NCBI GenBank assembly: GCA_905221605.1
Contig: CAJNDS010002293.1
Span: forward strand, 172,501-236,500
From: Symbiodinium natans
Taxonomy: Eukaryota; Sar; Dinophyceae; Suessiales; Symbiodiniaceae
DNA length: 64,000 nucleotides
Reading direction: 5' to 3'
The notes beneath the pieces are model-generated. The model ran no database searches and had not been told where the DNA came from. It was given only the letters and a program-made list of their open reading frames with translations. Within the stretch, counting starts at the first letter, position 1, and each line of letters begins with the position of its first letter. Positions 53,891 to 62,640 of the stretch are shown here, piece by piece. The position numbers and the translations under genes were made by a program.

Positions 53891-54002
53891 TCCTGTTGGC
53901 TAGGAGGGAACGAGGGAATCAGGCACCCTCTATCCCCCTATATGTACCCTTTAAGGGATTATTTGGGGTGCCTCATTCGCTCATTCCCTACTAACCAACA
54001 GT
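53891..54002. mobile_element. Family C element, copy 4
   Basis: CCTGTTGGCTAGGAGGGAAC then GAGGGAATCAGGCACCC at the left, GGGTGCCTCATTCGCTCATT then CCCTACTAACCAACAG at the right. The inner arms extend the palindrome. Confidence 0.8.
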
Positions 54003-54182
54003 ACGAAAACGGTATTGGGCCCCTGGCAAAAGCGAAGTCGCTCGGGACCAAAGTTTACGGCCTGACCGCAACCAGCAACCAAACCCAGTACCCAGGGTTT
54101 ATGAGTTGGGTTCATTTGGTCCGGGAAGTTGAGGGCTTGGGGTTTGTTTCGGGCTTGTGCGAGGCTTACGCGTGCAACTAAC

Positions 54183-54430
54183 TTTCACCTTGAAACGTCA
54201 GGCTTCAAGTTTCTGCGGGCCATTCAAAGCCTGCAAGAACTTGCAAAAAGCGCCGGTAAAACCCTGTTTGAGCGCATGGCCATTTCATTGAGGGTGTCGC
54301 GCTTTCTCAATCAAAGCGATGATATCCAGGTGTATCGCTTTTGGGGTTAGGTACCGCTTCCACAGCAAATTTGCATATGTTCTGCCCAAGGTTACCCAGG
54401 GAGAGGCGCGGGATGTAGCCAGTCGCTCAT
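54183..54430. CDS. Coding segment, strand uncertain
   Basis: The plus strand reads SGFKFLRAIQSLQELAKSAG and LFERMAISLRVSRFLNQSDD. The minus strand of the right part reads YIPRLSLGNLGQNICKFAVE and AVPNPKSDTPGYHRFD, then a stop. Both are protein-like and I cannot decide between them. Confidence 0.35.
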
Positions 54431-54839
54431 TTAAGTTCCTTGAAACACCTCCGCAACACCCCTGAACCCACCCGAAGTGTCTCAGGCCCCGACATGCAAA
54501 TCATGCTCATCGAGCTCTGGCCAGCGAAAAAGACGGGCTCGAGCGGCGCGTGCCTCAAAAGTGCATGTTTTTCATGTAAACCCAACACCCTAAACCCTAA
54601 ACCCTAAACCCTAACCCCTAAACCCTTTTTCCATCTGGGCTGGGTGGGGAATGCCAGAAAAAGCAGCCCCAAGCCCTAAACCCGAACAAGGGCACGTGGC
54701 TTTTTCCCAAATCCGTTTGGGGTTTTGGGTTTTTGTTTGCCACCCGCCTAGCTGAGCCCAGAGGGCCACTCTGTCCCCGGTTTAGGGTTTAGGGTTTAGG
54801 GTTTAGGGTTTAGGGTTTAGGGTTTAGGGTTTAGGCACA

Positions 54840-54957
54840 AGGCCTGACTGGCTGAGCATCTCTGGGGCTCCGGCCAAGTCATCTCGCTCTTTGCTCGAGA
54901 GGCGGCCATCATTCTCATAGCCCTGTCCGTGTCTTCTCTGGGCCGTGCTGAAAGGGT
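54840..54957. CDS. Exon-like segment between TTTAGGG tracts, strand uncertain
   Basis: The plus strand reads GSGQVISLFAREAAIILIAL. The minus strand reads QGYENDGRLSSKERDDLAGA. Neighbouring genes favour minus. The plus-strand end AAAGG|GTTTAGGG would also supply a donor. Confidence 0.35.
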
Positions 54958-55203
54958 TTAGGGTTTAGGGTTTAGGGGGGTTTAGGGTTTAGGACTTAGG
55001 CTCAGGGGTTTCTCAGGTAACCGGATACAAAAGCGTCCGCCACCGCGGCGAGTCTGAGTTCATGACCGAGCAAGCATGCAGAGCAAGACGCAGAACGGAA
55101 ACAATGGGCATCGATGGCAGACGACAACATCTCCCGCCCTCGCCTTGTCCTGGGCCCAATCGATGTTCATGGCCTTAACTGAGGCGCGGCATTCTTAGGA
55201 CAT

Positions 55204-55309
55204 AGGATTAGGGGTACCCTTGGGGATATAGACCCTCTCAATAAGGTCCCTGTTTAAGAGAGGCAGCAGAAGGTAAAGAAGGGTTCCCTTTTAAGGGTCC
55301 CCCTTATCC
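55204..55309. mobile_element. Family F element, copy 2
   Basis: Ends GGATTAGGGGTACCCTTGG and AAGGGTCCCCCTTATCC are inverted repeats. The inside matches 18591-18690. Confidence 0.75.
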
Positions 55310-55737
55310 TACCTAGGAAATTCTGCACCAGAGAGGCAATTTTGTCAGCGCCGCTTAGGCGCCGGCTGTGTACGTGATGGTTGCATCATGGTATTTCCTT
55401 GCACGGAGAACCAACTGTGTACGTACGGGTCCATTGCAGTATATAGCTTGGGGTGCCAGAAATGTCCAGCAGATTTAGGTCAACCCACATGCGCAGCTTG
55501 CAAGACTCCGCCCTCAACTTGACCCGGACAATCAGCCCTGTGAACCTTTAACCCAGAGGGGGTGATGGGGAGCATATAGGGAAATATGGGGGGGTCTGTG
55601 GGCCCTTTTGCACCCCTTTCGGGCCCACAAAAAGTGCTCACAAACAGTAGAACCCATCAAAGCCCCAAAGCCTAAACCCTGAACCCCAGGCCCTAAACCC
55701 TAAACCCTAAACCCTAAACCCTAAACCCCAAACCCCA

Positions 55738-55850
55738 GCTCCCTGAGCCCCAAAGGTGCCAGTCCTATGCAGGTCGACGGTATCCTGGTCCAGCCCTAAG
55801 AGGTTGTCCTCGTGGGGACCCCAGTAGTTGGCTTCGACTCTTGCACTTAC
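55738..55850 (-). CDS. Exon, unknown protein
   Basis: The minus strand encodes RVEANYWGPHEDNLLGLDQD, then TVDLHRTGTFGAQG, after a possible acceptor; a GTTGTAAGTGC donor-like site lies just upstream. The exon's 3' end meets a CCCTAAA tract in plus orientation. Acidic and aromatic; family not recognised. Confidence 0.4.
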
Positions 55851-56389
55851 AACCAGGTGAGGACTCGGCGCAATCACTGGTGCTAGGAGCACCCAAGCTC
55901 TATTTCGGAACGTGGTAAGGGATTTTTGAGAGTCTCTAAACGAACTCCAAAACTGGCCAAAAAAACTCAATCGAAGACGCTGGAATTCGTAAACTCCTAA
56001 TCCCCGAACTCGTGAAATGATGAAATTGCTCCTCGGAGACAGCGGAAAGCCGTGTGCGAGCTCGCCCTCTTCCTGGCTGCGGGTAGAAGCAAAACCGCGA
56101 ACAGCGCAGAATTAAGCTAGAGCAGCGAGCGGACGGGCTCTCACCAACCTTCCGGAGTGATTTCACTGACGACCTTGTGTGGAAGTTCCCCAAACATTTG
56201 CTTTGTGAACCCAAAAACCCCTAAACCCTAAACCCTAAACCCTAAACCCTAAACCCCTTTTTTTTGGCCAATTCCATTCTGACCCCCCCCCCCAAAAAAT
56301 TGGTAAAAGGCTGGTTCTGAGGTGTTGCTGGGCTGGGGCTGGGGTGTTGGTTCTGAGACCTTGCCCTACCCTATATAGCCACCTCATCC

Positions 56390-56615
56390 GTTCTCTTACA
56401 TGTCCCCCTGCTTCGTTTTCATCATCATCGTCACCTCATCCGTTATCATTGTTTTGTCCCGCTCTTTCGTTTCGTCTTCCACCCCATCATCAACATCGTC
56501 ACCTCATCCGTTTCTCATCCCAATAAAAGTTTAAGTATCTATAAATTCATTTTTTTCATTTCTCAACATCGTCCCCTAATCCGTTTTCATCTTTCGTCAT
56601 ATCACCTTACCCGTT
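56390..56615 (+). repeat. Degenerate CATCGTCACCTCATCCGTT repeats at element edge
   Basis: About five related copies (CCACCTCATCCGTT near 56384, then 56431, 56500, 56566 and 56603) in a pyrimidine-rich stretch at the compositional boundary. They could be part of a terminal repeat. The short plus-strand frame here is not a gene. Confidence 0.55.
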
Positions 56616-56831
56616 TTCTGGGACTTATCCCCCTCAAAGACTTTACCAAAGATTTATAATAAATTAATATTATAAATATTTGTTTAGACTTTATCATTTT
56701 TAAAATAAAAAAAATTGGTTACGACACTTTGCCTTATAGGCTTAAGGGTGGGAGCGAAGCGGGGAGGGCTTACCAAATTTCCTTATAAGTATTTTATAAC
56801 AATCATACAAGTTTCATAATATGATGGTTAT

Positions 56832-57173
56832 TTATCCATCTTCTAATTCACTTATAATGAAATTAGCCAATTCTTTTTTATTCTTAATATGCTTTTTTGA
56901 TTTATAATGTTGTGTTAATTTTGCCTTTGATATTAGACATCTACAATACTCACATTCAATCTTTTCCTTTTTCTTTTCAAGTATTTCTTGTCGGTTTTTA
57001 TCATAATAATCCTTTGCCTCCTGCTTTAATTTGTCCCTGTTAGTTTCCCTATATTGTGCCTTTTTTCCCAGACAGACATTACAAAGTTGCTTATTTGGTT
57101 GGTAGTTGTCTATTGCTTTGTATTTCCTATAACCTGAACATAATTTATAGTTTTCATCTTCAAAGTTCTCCAT
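56832..57173 (-). CDS. Small C2H2 zinc-finger protein of the element
   Basis: 113 codons from the ATG at 57171-57173 (MENFEDENYKLCSGY). The frame stays open further upstream only through the 22-bp repeats, so this start is chosen. A first Cys cluster (C12, C31, C34) is followed by a charged helix (RDKLKQEAKDYYDKNRQEIL). A C2H2 finger follows, C74-x2-C77-x11-H89-x5-H95, with the QHYKSKKHIKNKK style seen in nucleocytoplasmic and Polinton-like virus proteins. It is probably a nucleic-acid-binding regulator. It diverges from the polymerase gene across 57174-57818. Confidence 0.65.
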   Translation of the reverse strand: MENFEDENYKLCSGYRKYKAIDNYQPNKQLCNVCLGKKAQYRETNRDKLKQEAKDYYDKNRQEILEKKKEKIECEYCRCLISKAKLTQHYKSKKHIKNKKELANFIISELEDG

Positions 57174-57218
57174 ATAGTAGTGTGGGACTATTTCTTTATA
57201 TGGTTTCAGGGACTTTAT

Positions 57219-57540
57219 CAATATGCATAAAAACGCATAGGTGTATGCATAAAAATGCATAGGTGTATGCATAAAAATGCATAGGTGTATGCATAAAAAC
57301 GCATAGGGGTATACATAAAAACGCATACGGGTATGCATAAAAACGCATAGGGGTATGCATAAAAACGCATAGGTGTATGCGTAAAAACGCATAGGTGTAT
57401 GCGTAAAAACGCATAGGTGTATGCGTAAAAACGCATAGGTGTATGCATAAAAACGCATAGAGCATAGGGGTATGCATAAAAACGCATAGGGGTATGCGTA
57501 AAAACGCATAGAGGTATGCATAAAAACGCATAGAGGTTTA
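57219..57540 (+). repeat. 22-bp tandem repeat (about 14 units)
   Basis: Unit GCATAAAAACGCATAGGTGT plus AT, with variants AAAAAT, GGGGT and GCGTAA. Because 66 is three units, all three minus-strand frames stay open and give Tyr/Phe/His-rich 22-residue repeats. The repeat lies directly upstream of the zinc-finger gene and may be its 5' regulatory region. Confidence 0.9.
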
Positions 57541-57590
57541 GGCGTTAAGGGTTGTTGTGGTTTAGTCCTTTCGGTTTAGGACTCTGTTTT

Positions 57591-57656
57591 AAAAAAAGGG
57601 GCATTATGCTTACTTTTGTTTTCGTTTTCTTAAGAGATATACAATGCCCCTTTTTT
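57591..57656. promoter_or_regulatory. 14-bp stem inverted repeat between divergent genes
   Basis: AAAAAAGGGGCATT and AATGCCCCTTTTTT face each other across 37-38 bp, between the zinc-finger and polymerase genes. It may be an operator, a terminator or an origin hairpin. Only the symmetry is seen directly. Confidence 0.5.
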
Positions 57657-57818
57657 GGAGGTTTTTTAGTGTTCTAGTATATTTTATTTACTGGCTGTCG
57701 CCACAACCGCCGACCACCAACCCACCCAAGCCCAACAGCCCAGCCCCAGAACCAGCGCAACACCCAGCAACACCCGGCAACACCAAAAGCACTTAAAGGG
57801 AAGCCACCTTATACCCTA

Positions 57819-58412
57819 ATGGCAGACCAGGACGCCCTAAAAACCGCAATGCGATACACATTAAGTAGCCGATTAGGTGAAATAAAAAAGACAAAAAAAG
57901 GAAAGGAGTTAAAACAAATTGTAATTGATGGGACACAATATAAATATGACAAAGAAAAGCCCTTCACAGGGAAACTGAAAAAACAATTAAATAAAATTAG
58001 TAAAACACCAGCTTTTAAACGTTTTGAGATTTTAGATAAGGCCAGTAAAGGAGTTAGAGTTAGGAAGAATTTAAAACGATATGCTATATCAACGTTTGGA
58101 AAAAGAACTGATAATTTTAGTGCTTTAAAACGATACGCCAACACCTATTCTATAATTGATATTGAGAAAGAAGGCTTAAAAGGTTTAGGGCATATTTATT
58201 ATCAAAAATCACGATTAAGAGAGTTTTTAAACAAACATAAGAGTATGAAACTACTAATTGATGTTGAATTTGTTTTAGAATATGTTGATACTCTTGATGG
58301 TGTGGGAGAAGGAGAAACATTTTTAACAATTATCAGAAGCAGAAGATATAATATATTAAATGAAGAGGATTTAAACAAGAAGTTAATAATGCAGGAAATG
58401 ATATTCAAATAA
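57819..58412 (+). CDS. polB: PolB gene, N-terminal segment (before first frame break)
   Basis: 197 codons from ATG 57819, Lys-rich, starting MADQDALKTAMRYTLSSRLG. In protein-primed PolB of Polintons an N-terminal region of this size precedes the zinc-binding and exonuclease parts and may hold the priming function. Similarity is by position and style, not by a named motif. Reading should pass into frame 2 between about 58371 and 58391, where a single missing base would explain the stop at 58410. After that shift the next segment continues without a new start codon. Confidence 0.65.
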   Translation: MADQDALKTAMRYTLSSRLGEIKKTKKGKELKQIVIDGTQYKYDKEKPFTGKLKKQLNKISKTPAFKRFEILDKASKGVRVRKNLKRYAISTFGKRTDNFSALKRYANTYSIIDIEKEGLKGLGHIYYQKSRLREFLNKHKSMKLLIDVEFVLEYVDTLDGVGEGETFLTIIRSRRYNILNEEDLNKKLIMQEMIFK

Positions 58413-59062
58413 CTCTTGAAAATAAACAACTTAAAAAATCAGGATTAAGATTAAAGAAAGTCAATAAAATCACTATTCATTATGACAAGTATGACCCAAC
58501 AAGAGCAGGACAATACATTGAATTACCGCGCTGGGTTTCATTAAAAAAGGCATGTATTAATATAAAAAATTATGATAATCTATGTTTTAAATATTGTGTA
58601 TGGTGTAAGTTTCATGAAATATATAAAAAGGACCATCCTGAACGATTATATCACTATAATAAGTATTTAGAAAATGATAATTTCATAAAATGGGACGGTG
58701 TAGAGTTCCCAGCATGTAATGAAGATATAGATAAGTTTGAAGAAGTGAATGGTGAAACTATATCAGTAAATGTTTATACAATTGATACAGATGTAGATAA
58801 AATAAGAGTTGATAAAGTAACGAAAATAACAAACCCAACATGTCATATCAATTTATTAAGACTTGATGAAGATAATAAAAACCATTATGTTTTAATTAAA
58901 GACTACTCAAGACTTTTAGGAAGTCAAACAAACAAGACCAATAGACAGCTTTTTTATTGTAAGTATTGTCAAAAAGGTTTTAGTAAAGAGAACTTATTAC
59001 AAGCTCATTTATTAAAAGGTTGTATGGCTAATGAGGTTCAAGCGATGAGAAAGAAAAAATGA
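58388..59062 (+). CDS. polB: PolB gene, middle segment with zinc-binding site (between frame breaks)
   Basis: This frame has no need of its own ATG. It reads NAGNDIQITLENKQLKKSG, then YIELPRWVSLKKACINIKNY, CFKYCVWCKFHEIYKKDHPE and KWDGVEFPACNEDIDKFEE. This is the conserved stretch found upstream of the exonuclease in Polinton/adintovirus polymerases, as I recall that family. Near the end is a zinc-binding pattern, CKYCQKGFSKENLLQAHLLK followed by GC. The segment ends at TGA 59060-59062, overlapping the ATG of the next one (ATGA) beside a run of six A. Confidence 0.75.
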   Translation, partial: NAGNDIQITLENKQLKKSGLRLKKVNKITIHYDKYDPTRAGQYIELPRWVSLKKACINIKNYDNLCFKYCVWCKFHEIYKKDHPERLYHYNKYLENDNFIKWDGVEFPACNEDIDKFEEVNGETISVNVYTIDTDVDKIRVDKVTKITNPTCHINLLRLDEDNKNHYVLIKDYSRLLGSQTNKTNRQLFYCKYCQKGFSKENLLQAHLLKGCMANEVQAMRKKK

Positions 59063-61578
59063 GCTTCCAAAAGCACTACAAGAAATTAAAATGTCCTTAT
59101 GTTATTTATGGTGATTTTGAATGTTTAACCACCTTAACAAATGAAGGAATAAAGGGGACATATCAAAATCATATTCCATCAGGTTTTATGCTTAATGTTG
59201 TTAATTCTATTTCAGGTGAAGCTAAACCATATTTATACAGAGGTGAAGATTGTATGGAAGTGTTTTGTAATACCATGAACGAGATAAGAGAAGAAATATT
59301 TGATGTAATCTATAATCCCAAAGACATGGAGAAACTAACAGATGAAGAGGAAGAACGACACAGAAAAGCGAAGAAATGTTTCATTTGTAACGGTTGTTTT
59401 CAACCAAATGTAAAAGCTAAAACAAAAGTTAAAGACACGAATAGTTCGCGTGCTTACCTTGGACCGAAGTCCAAGGTGCGCGACCATTGTCATTTTACGG
59501 GAAAATATAGAGGACCAGCACATCACAAATGTAATTTAGATTATTGTTTCAAATACTTTAAAATACCTATTTTCTTTCATAATCTTAAAAACTATGACGC
59601 TCATTTAGTTATATCTAATCTGAACAAGTTAAACACTAAAAAAGACGATGTAAGCGTAATAGCACAAAACAGCGAGAAATTTATAACCTTTTGTCTTAAA
59701 CAACTTGAATTCAAGGACAGTTTTAGCTTCTTATCTTCATCATTAGATAAACTGGTTAAATTAACAAAGTATGAAGATAATGATAAAAGAAATGATTGGA
59801 CACAACATTTTAAATACAGTAAAATAAGTGAATATGTTAAAGATGATTATGATTTAGATTTATTAACCGATAAGGGTGTTTATCCCTATGACTATATGAA
59901 TGAGTTTAAGAAATTCAATGAAACAACATTACCTGATAAAAAGGAGTTTTATAGTAGATTAGGCGAAGAGCACATAGACGATAAAGACTATGAAAGAGCA
60001 CAACATATATGGGAACACTTTAACATAAAAAATCTGGGTGAGTATCATGACCTTTATTTGAAGACTGATGTGTTATTATTAACAGATGTTTTTGAAAATT
60101 TTAGAAATCAATGTTTAGTAGATTATGAGCTAGACCCAGCACATTATTATACATTGCCTAATTTCGCTTGGGATGCTATGCTATTAAAAACAGGTATATG
60201 TTTGGACTTAATATATAACGAAGACCTTTATAAAACGATAGAGAGAGGATTGCGCGGAGGAATGTGCCAGTCGTCTTTAAAGCTTGCAGAAGCAAACAAC
60301 AAATATATGAAAGAAAAATACAACGAAAACAAACCATCTTCATACATTAACTACCTTGATGCTAATAATTTATACGGTCTTGCTATGTGTCAAAAATTGC
60401 CTTACAAAGATATAAAATTTGTTGAAGGTAATTTTACTGAAGACCATATAAGAACATGGAGCGATTTAGGAACTGGATATATTTTAGATGTTGATTTAGA
60501 GTATCCAAAAGAACTACATGATAAACATGTTGATTATCCACTAGCTCCTGAAATCATGAGTGTTACGGCTGATATGTTAAGTGATACTCAAAAAACTATT
60601 TATAAAGCCTATCATGTCAATCAAGAGCCTAAAGACGAGAAAACTAGAAAGTTAATAATAAATGTCAAAGACAAAGAGAATTATGTAGTTCATATAAAGG
60701 TATTAAAATACTATCTTCAACAAGGGATGAAAATAAAGAAGATTAATAAGGTAGTCCAGTTTAAACAAAAAGAATGGTTAAAACCATGGATTGACTTTAA
60801 TACTGAGAAACGAAAACATGCAAAAAGTGATTTTGAGAAAGACCTTTACAAATTAATGAATAATAGTTGCTTCGGAAAAACTATGGAAAATGTAAGAGAA
60901 CATATTGACTTTGAATTGGTTGATACACCTGAACGTTTCCAAAAAGTGGTTAATGCTCCTACTTACAAACACAGACACATCATTAATGAAAATCTGGTAG
61001 GAGTGGAGAAGTTAAAAGAAACCGTTAAACTCAACAAGCCTATATATGTTGGAATGAGTATTTTAGACTTATCTAAGTTACATATGTATAGTTTTTATTA
61101 TGATATATTGAAAAAGAAGTATAATGATGATGTAAGACTGATATATACTGATACTGATAGTTTTGTAATTCATACTAAAACAGAAGATATTTACGATGAT
61201 TTTAAAGAAATAAATAAGCATATGGATTTTAGCGACTATGATAAGAACCATAAATGTTATGATGCTACTAATAAAAAGAAACTCGGTTGTTTTAAAGATG
61301 AATGTCAAGGTAAGATTATTACAAATTTTATAGCTCTAAAGCCGAAATCGTATGCGTTTAAGGTGTTAGACACTGACAAAGAAGAAAAGAAAAACAAAGG
61401 AGTTCCAAAGCACAAAGTAAAGAAACAACTTAACTATAAGTCATATCTTGATACACTTGAAACTAATAGTTGTCCTTCTGTTAGTTTTAATAGTATTAGA
61501 AGTAAAAATCATCAAATATATTCAATAAATCAGGTTAAACAAGCTTTGTCTGCATACTGTAAAAAAGATATTGGTTAG
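59059..61578 (+). CDS. polB: Protein-primed family B DNA polymerase, exonuclease and polymerase domains
   Basis: 839 codons. ExoI is YGDFEC at residues 17-22 (D19, E21). A Cys/His region, CFICNGCF (107-114) and RDHCHFTGKYRG (141-152), is typical of the Polinton/adintovirus branch. ExoII is HNLKNYDAH (174-182). ExoIII is YHDLYLKTD (329-337). Polymerase motif A is YLDANNLYG (432-440), B is KLMNNSCFGK (598-607) and C is YTDTDS (696-701). All catalytic acids are present. Family knowledge: such enzymes replicate linear genomes from a terminal protein. The ATG at 59059 is probably not the real start, since the exonuclease begins only 16 residues later and the upstream segments supply the rest. The whole gene would span 57819-61578. 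Confidence 0.93.
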   Translation: MSFQKHYKKLKCPYVIYGDFECLTTLTNEGIKGTYQNHIPSGFMLNVVNSISGEAKPYLYRGEDCMEVFCNTMNEIREEIFDVIYNPKDMEKLTDEEEERHRKAKKCFICNGCFQPNVKAKTKVKDTNSSRAYLGPKSKVRDHCHFTGKYRGPAHHKCNLDYCFKYFKIPIFFHNLKNYDAHLVISNLNKLNTKKDDVSVIAQNSEKFITFCLKQLEFKDSFSFLSSSLDKLVKLTKYEDNDKRNDWTQHFKYSKISEYVKDDYDLDLLTDKGVYPYDYMNEFKKFNETTLPDKKEFYSRLGEEHIDDKDYERAQHIWEHFNIKNLGEYHDLYLKTDVLLLTDVFENFRNQCLVDYELDPAHYYTLPNFAWDAMLLKTGICLDLIYNEDLYKTIERGLRGGMCQSSLKLAEANNKYMKEKYNENKPSSYINYLDANNLYGLAMCQKLPYKDIKFVEGNFTEDHIRTWSDLGTGYILDVDLEYPKELHDKHVDYPLAPEIMSVTADMLSDTQKTIYKAYHVNQEPKDEKTRKLIINVKDKENYVVHIKVLKYYLQQGMKIKKINKVVQFKQKEWLKPWIDFNTEKRKHAKSDFEKDLYKLMNNSCFGKTMENVREHIDFELVDTPERFQKVVNAPTYKHRHIINENLVGVEKLKETVKLNKPIYVGMSILDLSKLHMYSFYYDILKKKYNDDVRLIYTDTDSFVIHTKTEDIYDDFKEINKHMDFSDYDKNHKCYDATNKKKLGCFKDECQGKIITNFIALKPKSYAFKVLDTDKEEKKNKGVPKHKVKKQLNYKSYLDTLETNSCPSVSFNSIRSKNHQIYSINQVKQALSAYCKKDIG

Positions 61579-61661
61579 ATAACATAAATAGTCTCCCATA
61601 TGGGCATTACCGAATTAAGTGAAAATATAATTTTACTAAAATAATTAGTAAAATGATATGA

Positions 61662-62315
61662 TTAAGTTGTTTCTTTTTCATTTTGTCGCTTAAACCTGTT
61701 CTTCTCACGACGACGAGCATTTATTTCAGCCTTGTTTGCTTCATAATGCTCCTTTTTACGTTGAAGTATTTTATCTCTATGCTTAATATACTGCGTTTGA
61801 TTTTGCTCCTTGATTAGTTCCTTGTTCTGTTCCCTGTGTTCTTTTGCTTGTTTCAATATCTTGTCTTTGTTTGTGTTATAGTCATCTTTCTTTTTCTGCT
61901 TAATCTCCTCAATGTGAGTTTCACGGTATTCTTTCCCATATTGTAGTCGTTCTTCTCTGTGGCTCTCATAATAATCTTTCCATCTTTCACTGTCTGGGCG
62001 TCCATTTATGTTTTTATTTAGCTCAGCATTTTTATCTCTTGCTATTTCACTTTCACGTTTCCTCAATTGTTCTATAGTTTCACATGGATAATCTTCAACC
62101 AGTTCTATATAAAAGTGTTCTTTCCCTAACTCCTTCATTGCTTTATATAGTAACATCCCTTGATTTTTTGTTTTATTCATATCTGACCTATGACAGGACA
62201 TTCTTTGAGATAATTTTTGACAAGTACTACCGATGTAAATTGCATTGTTTATAGTATTCCTTACACAATATATTCTCCCATTAACATATTCTTTTCGCTT
62301 TGTTTCCATCACCAT
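61662..62315 (-). CDS. GIY-YIG endonuclease
   Basis: 217 codons. The N-terminal domain has GRIYCVRNTINNAIYIGST: the GIY half as R-I-Y (14-16) and YIG at 27-29, with the following Arg38 in QRMSCHR. Its catalytic Glu may be one of those in FYIELVEDYP. The remaining half is highly charged heptad-like sequence (YGKEYRETHIEEIKQKKKDD), a common tail in viral GIY-YIG proteins. It is transcribed toward the polymerase gene, ending 84 bp from it. The role could be homing, recombination or genome processing; it cannot be told apart here. Confidence 0.88.
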   Translation of the reverse strand: MVMETKRKEYVNGRIYCVRNTINNAIYIGSTCQKLSQRMSCHRSDMNKTKNQGMLLYKAMKELGKEHFYIELVEDYPCETIEQLRKRESEIARDKNAELNKNINGRPDSERWKDYYESHREERLQYGKEYRETHIEEIKQKKKDDYNTNKDKILKQAKEHREQNKELIKEQNQTQYIKHRDKILQRKKEHYEANKAEINARRREKNRFKRQNEKETT

Positions 62316-62359
62316 AACGTTTCTTATTGTTATTTAATGTTTCTTTTCCTTAAAACATT

Positions 62360-62632
62360 TCAATAATACACCTTATTCTCAGCATCATATTTGATTTCAT
62401 AATATTCTAAGGTTTCGCCTTTTGGATACCTGATTTCGGCAGTGTTAAGTTTGTTTATATATACGTTTCTCTTATTCTTATACATCTCACTATCCTTAAC
62501 TAAGGTCTTGTTTATCTGTTTTGGTTTATCATTATTCAATTTATTAACTGCTTTTTCAATAACTTCTAGCTTATCTAATATCTTTTGAAATCGTGTTGCC
62601 TTTGTTTCTTTCACATCATCTTCGTCAGACAT
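62360..62632 (-). CDS. Small hypothetical protein of the element
   Basis: 90 codons, MSDEDDVKETKATRF at the start, a predicted helical part (KILDKLEVIEKAVNKLN) and a C-terminal strand-rich part (ETLEYYEIKYDAENKVYY). It sits 44 bp upstream of the GIY-YIG gene on the same strand, suggesting a shared transcription unit. No family is recognised. Confidence 0.6.
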   Translation of the reverse strand: MSDEDDVKETKATRFQKILDKLEVIEKAVNKLNNDKPKQINKTLVKDSEMYKNKRNVYINKLNTAEIRYPKGETLEYYEIKYDAENKVYY

Positions 62633-62640
62633 ATAAAAAG

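Larger units (their letters stand above)
1..56256. repeat. Interspersed TTTAGGG/CCCTAAA tracts (host part of window)
   Basis: Perfect and near-perfect runs of the heptamer TTTAGGG, in both orientations, recur every few hundred bases from the left edge to 56256 and then stop. They range from two units to over ten and are separated mostly by 80-300 bp of unique sequence. The heptamer is the telomere repeat of dinoflagellates, plants and some other algae. Because both orientations alternate and unique coding sequence lies between, this is not a chromosome end but an interstitial array system. Several exon-like segments are bracketed by tracts, so many tracts are probably intronic. Confidence 0.95.

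Noticed and set aside
1-56256. A true chromosome end
   Set aside because: Arrays alternate in orientation and are separated by unique coding sequence and dispersed elements; no terminal uniform array exists.
57196-57531. Tyr/Phe/His-rich 22-residue repeat proteins
   Set aside because: Three overlapping frames are open only because of the 22-bp unit; no start context or conserved flank favours any of them.
59335-59526. Minus-strand frames inside the polymerase gene (also 61078-61308)
   Set aside because: Shadows of the strongly supported plus-strand polymerase frame.
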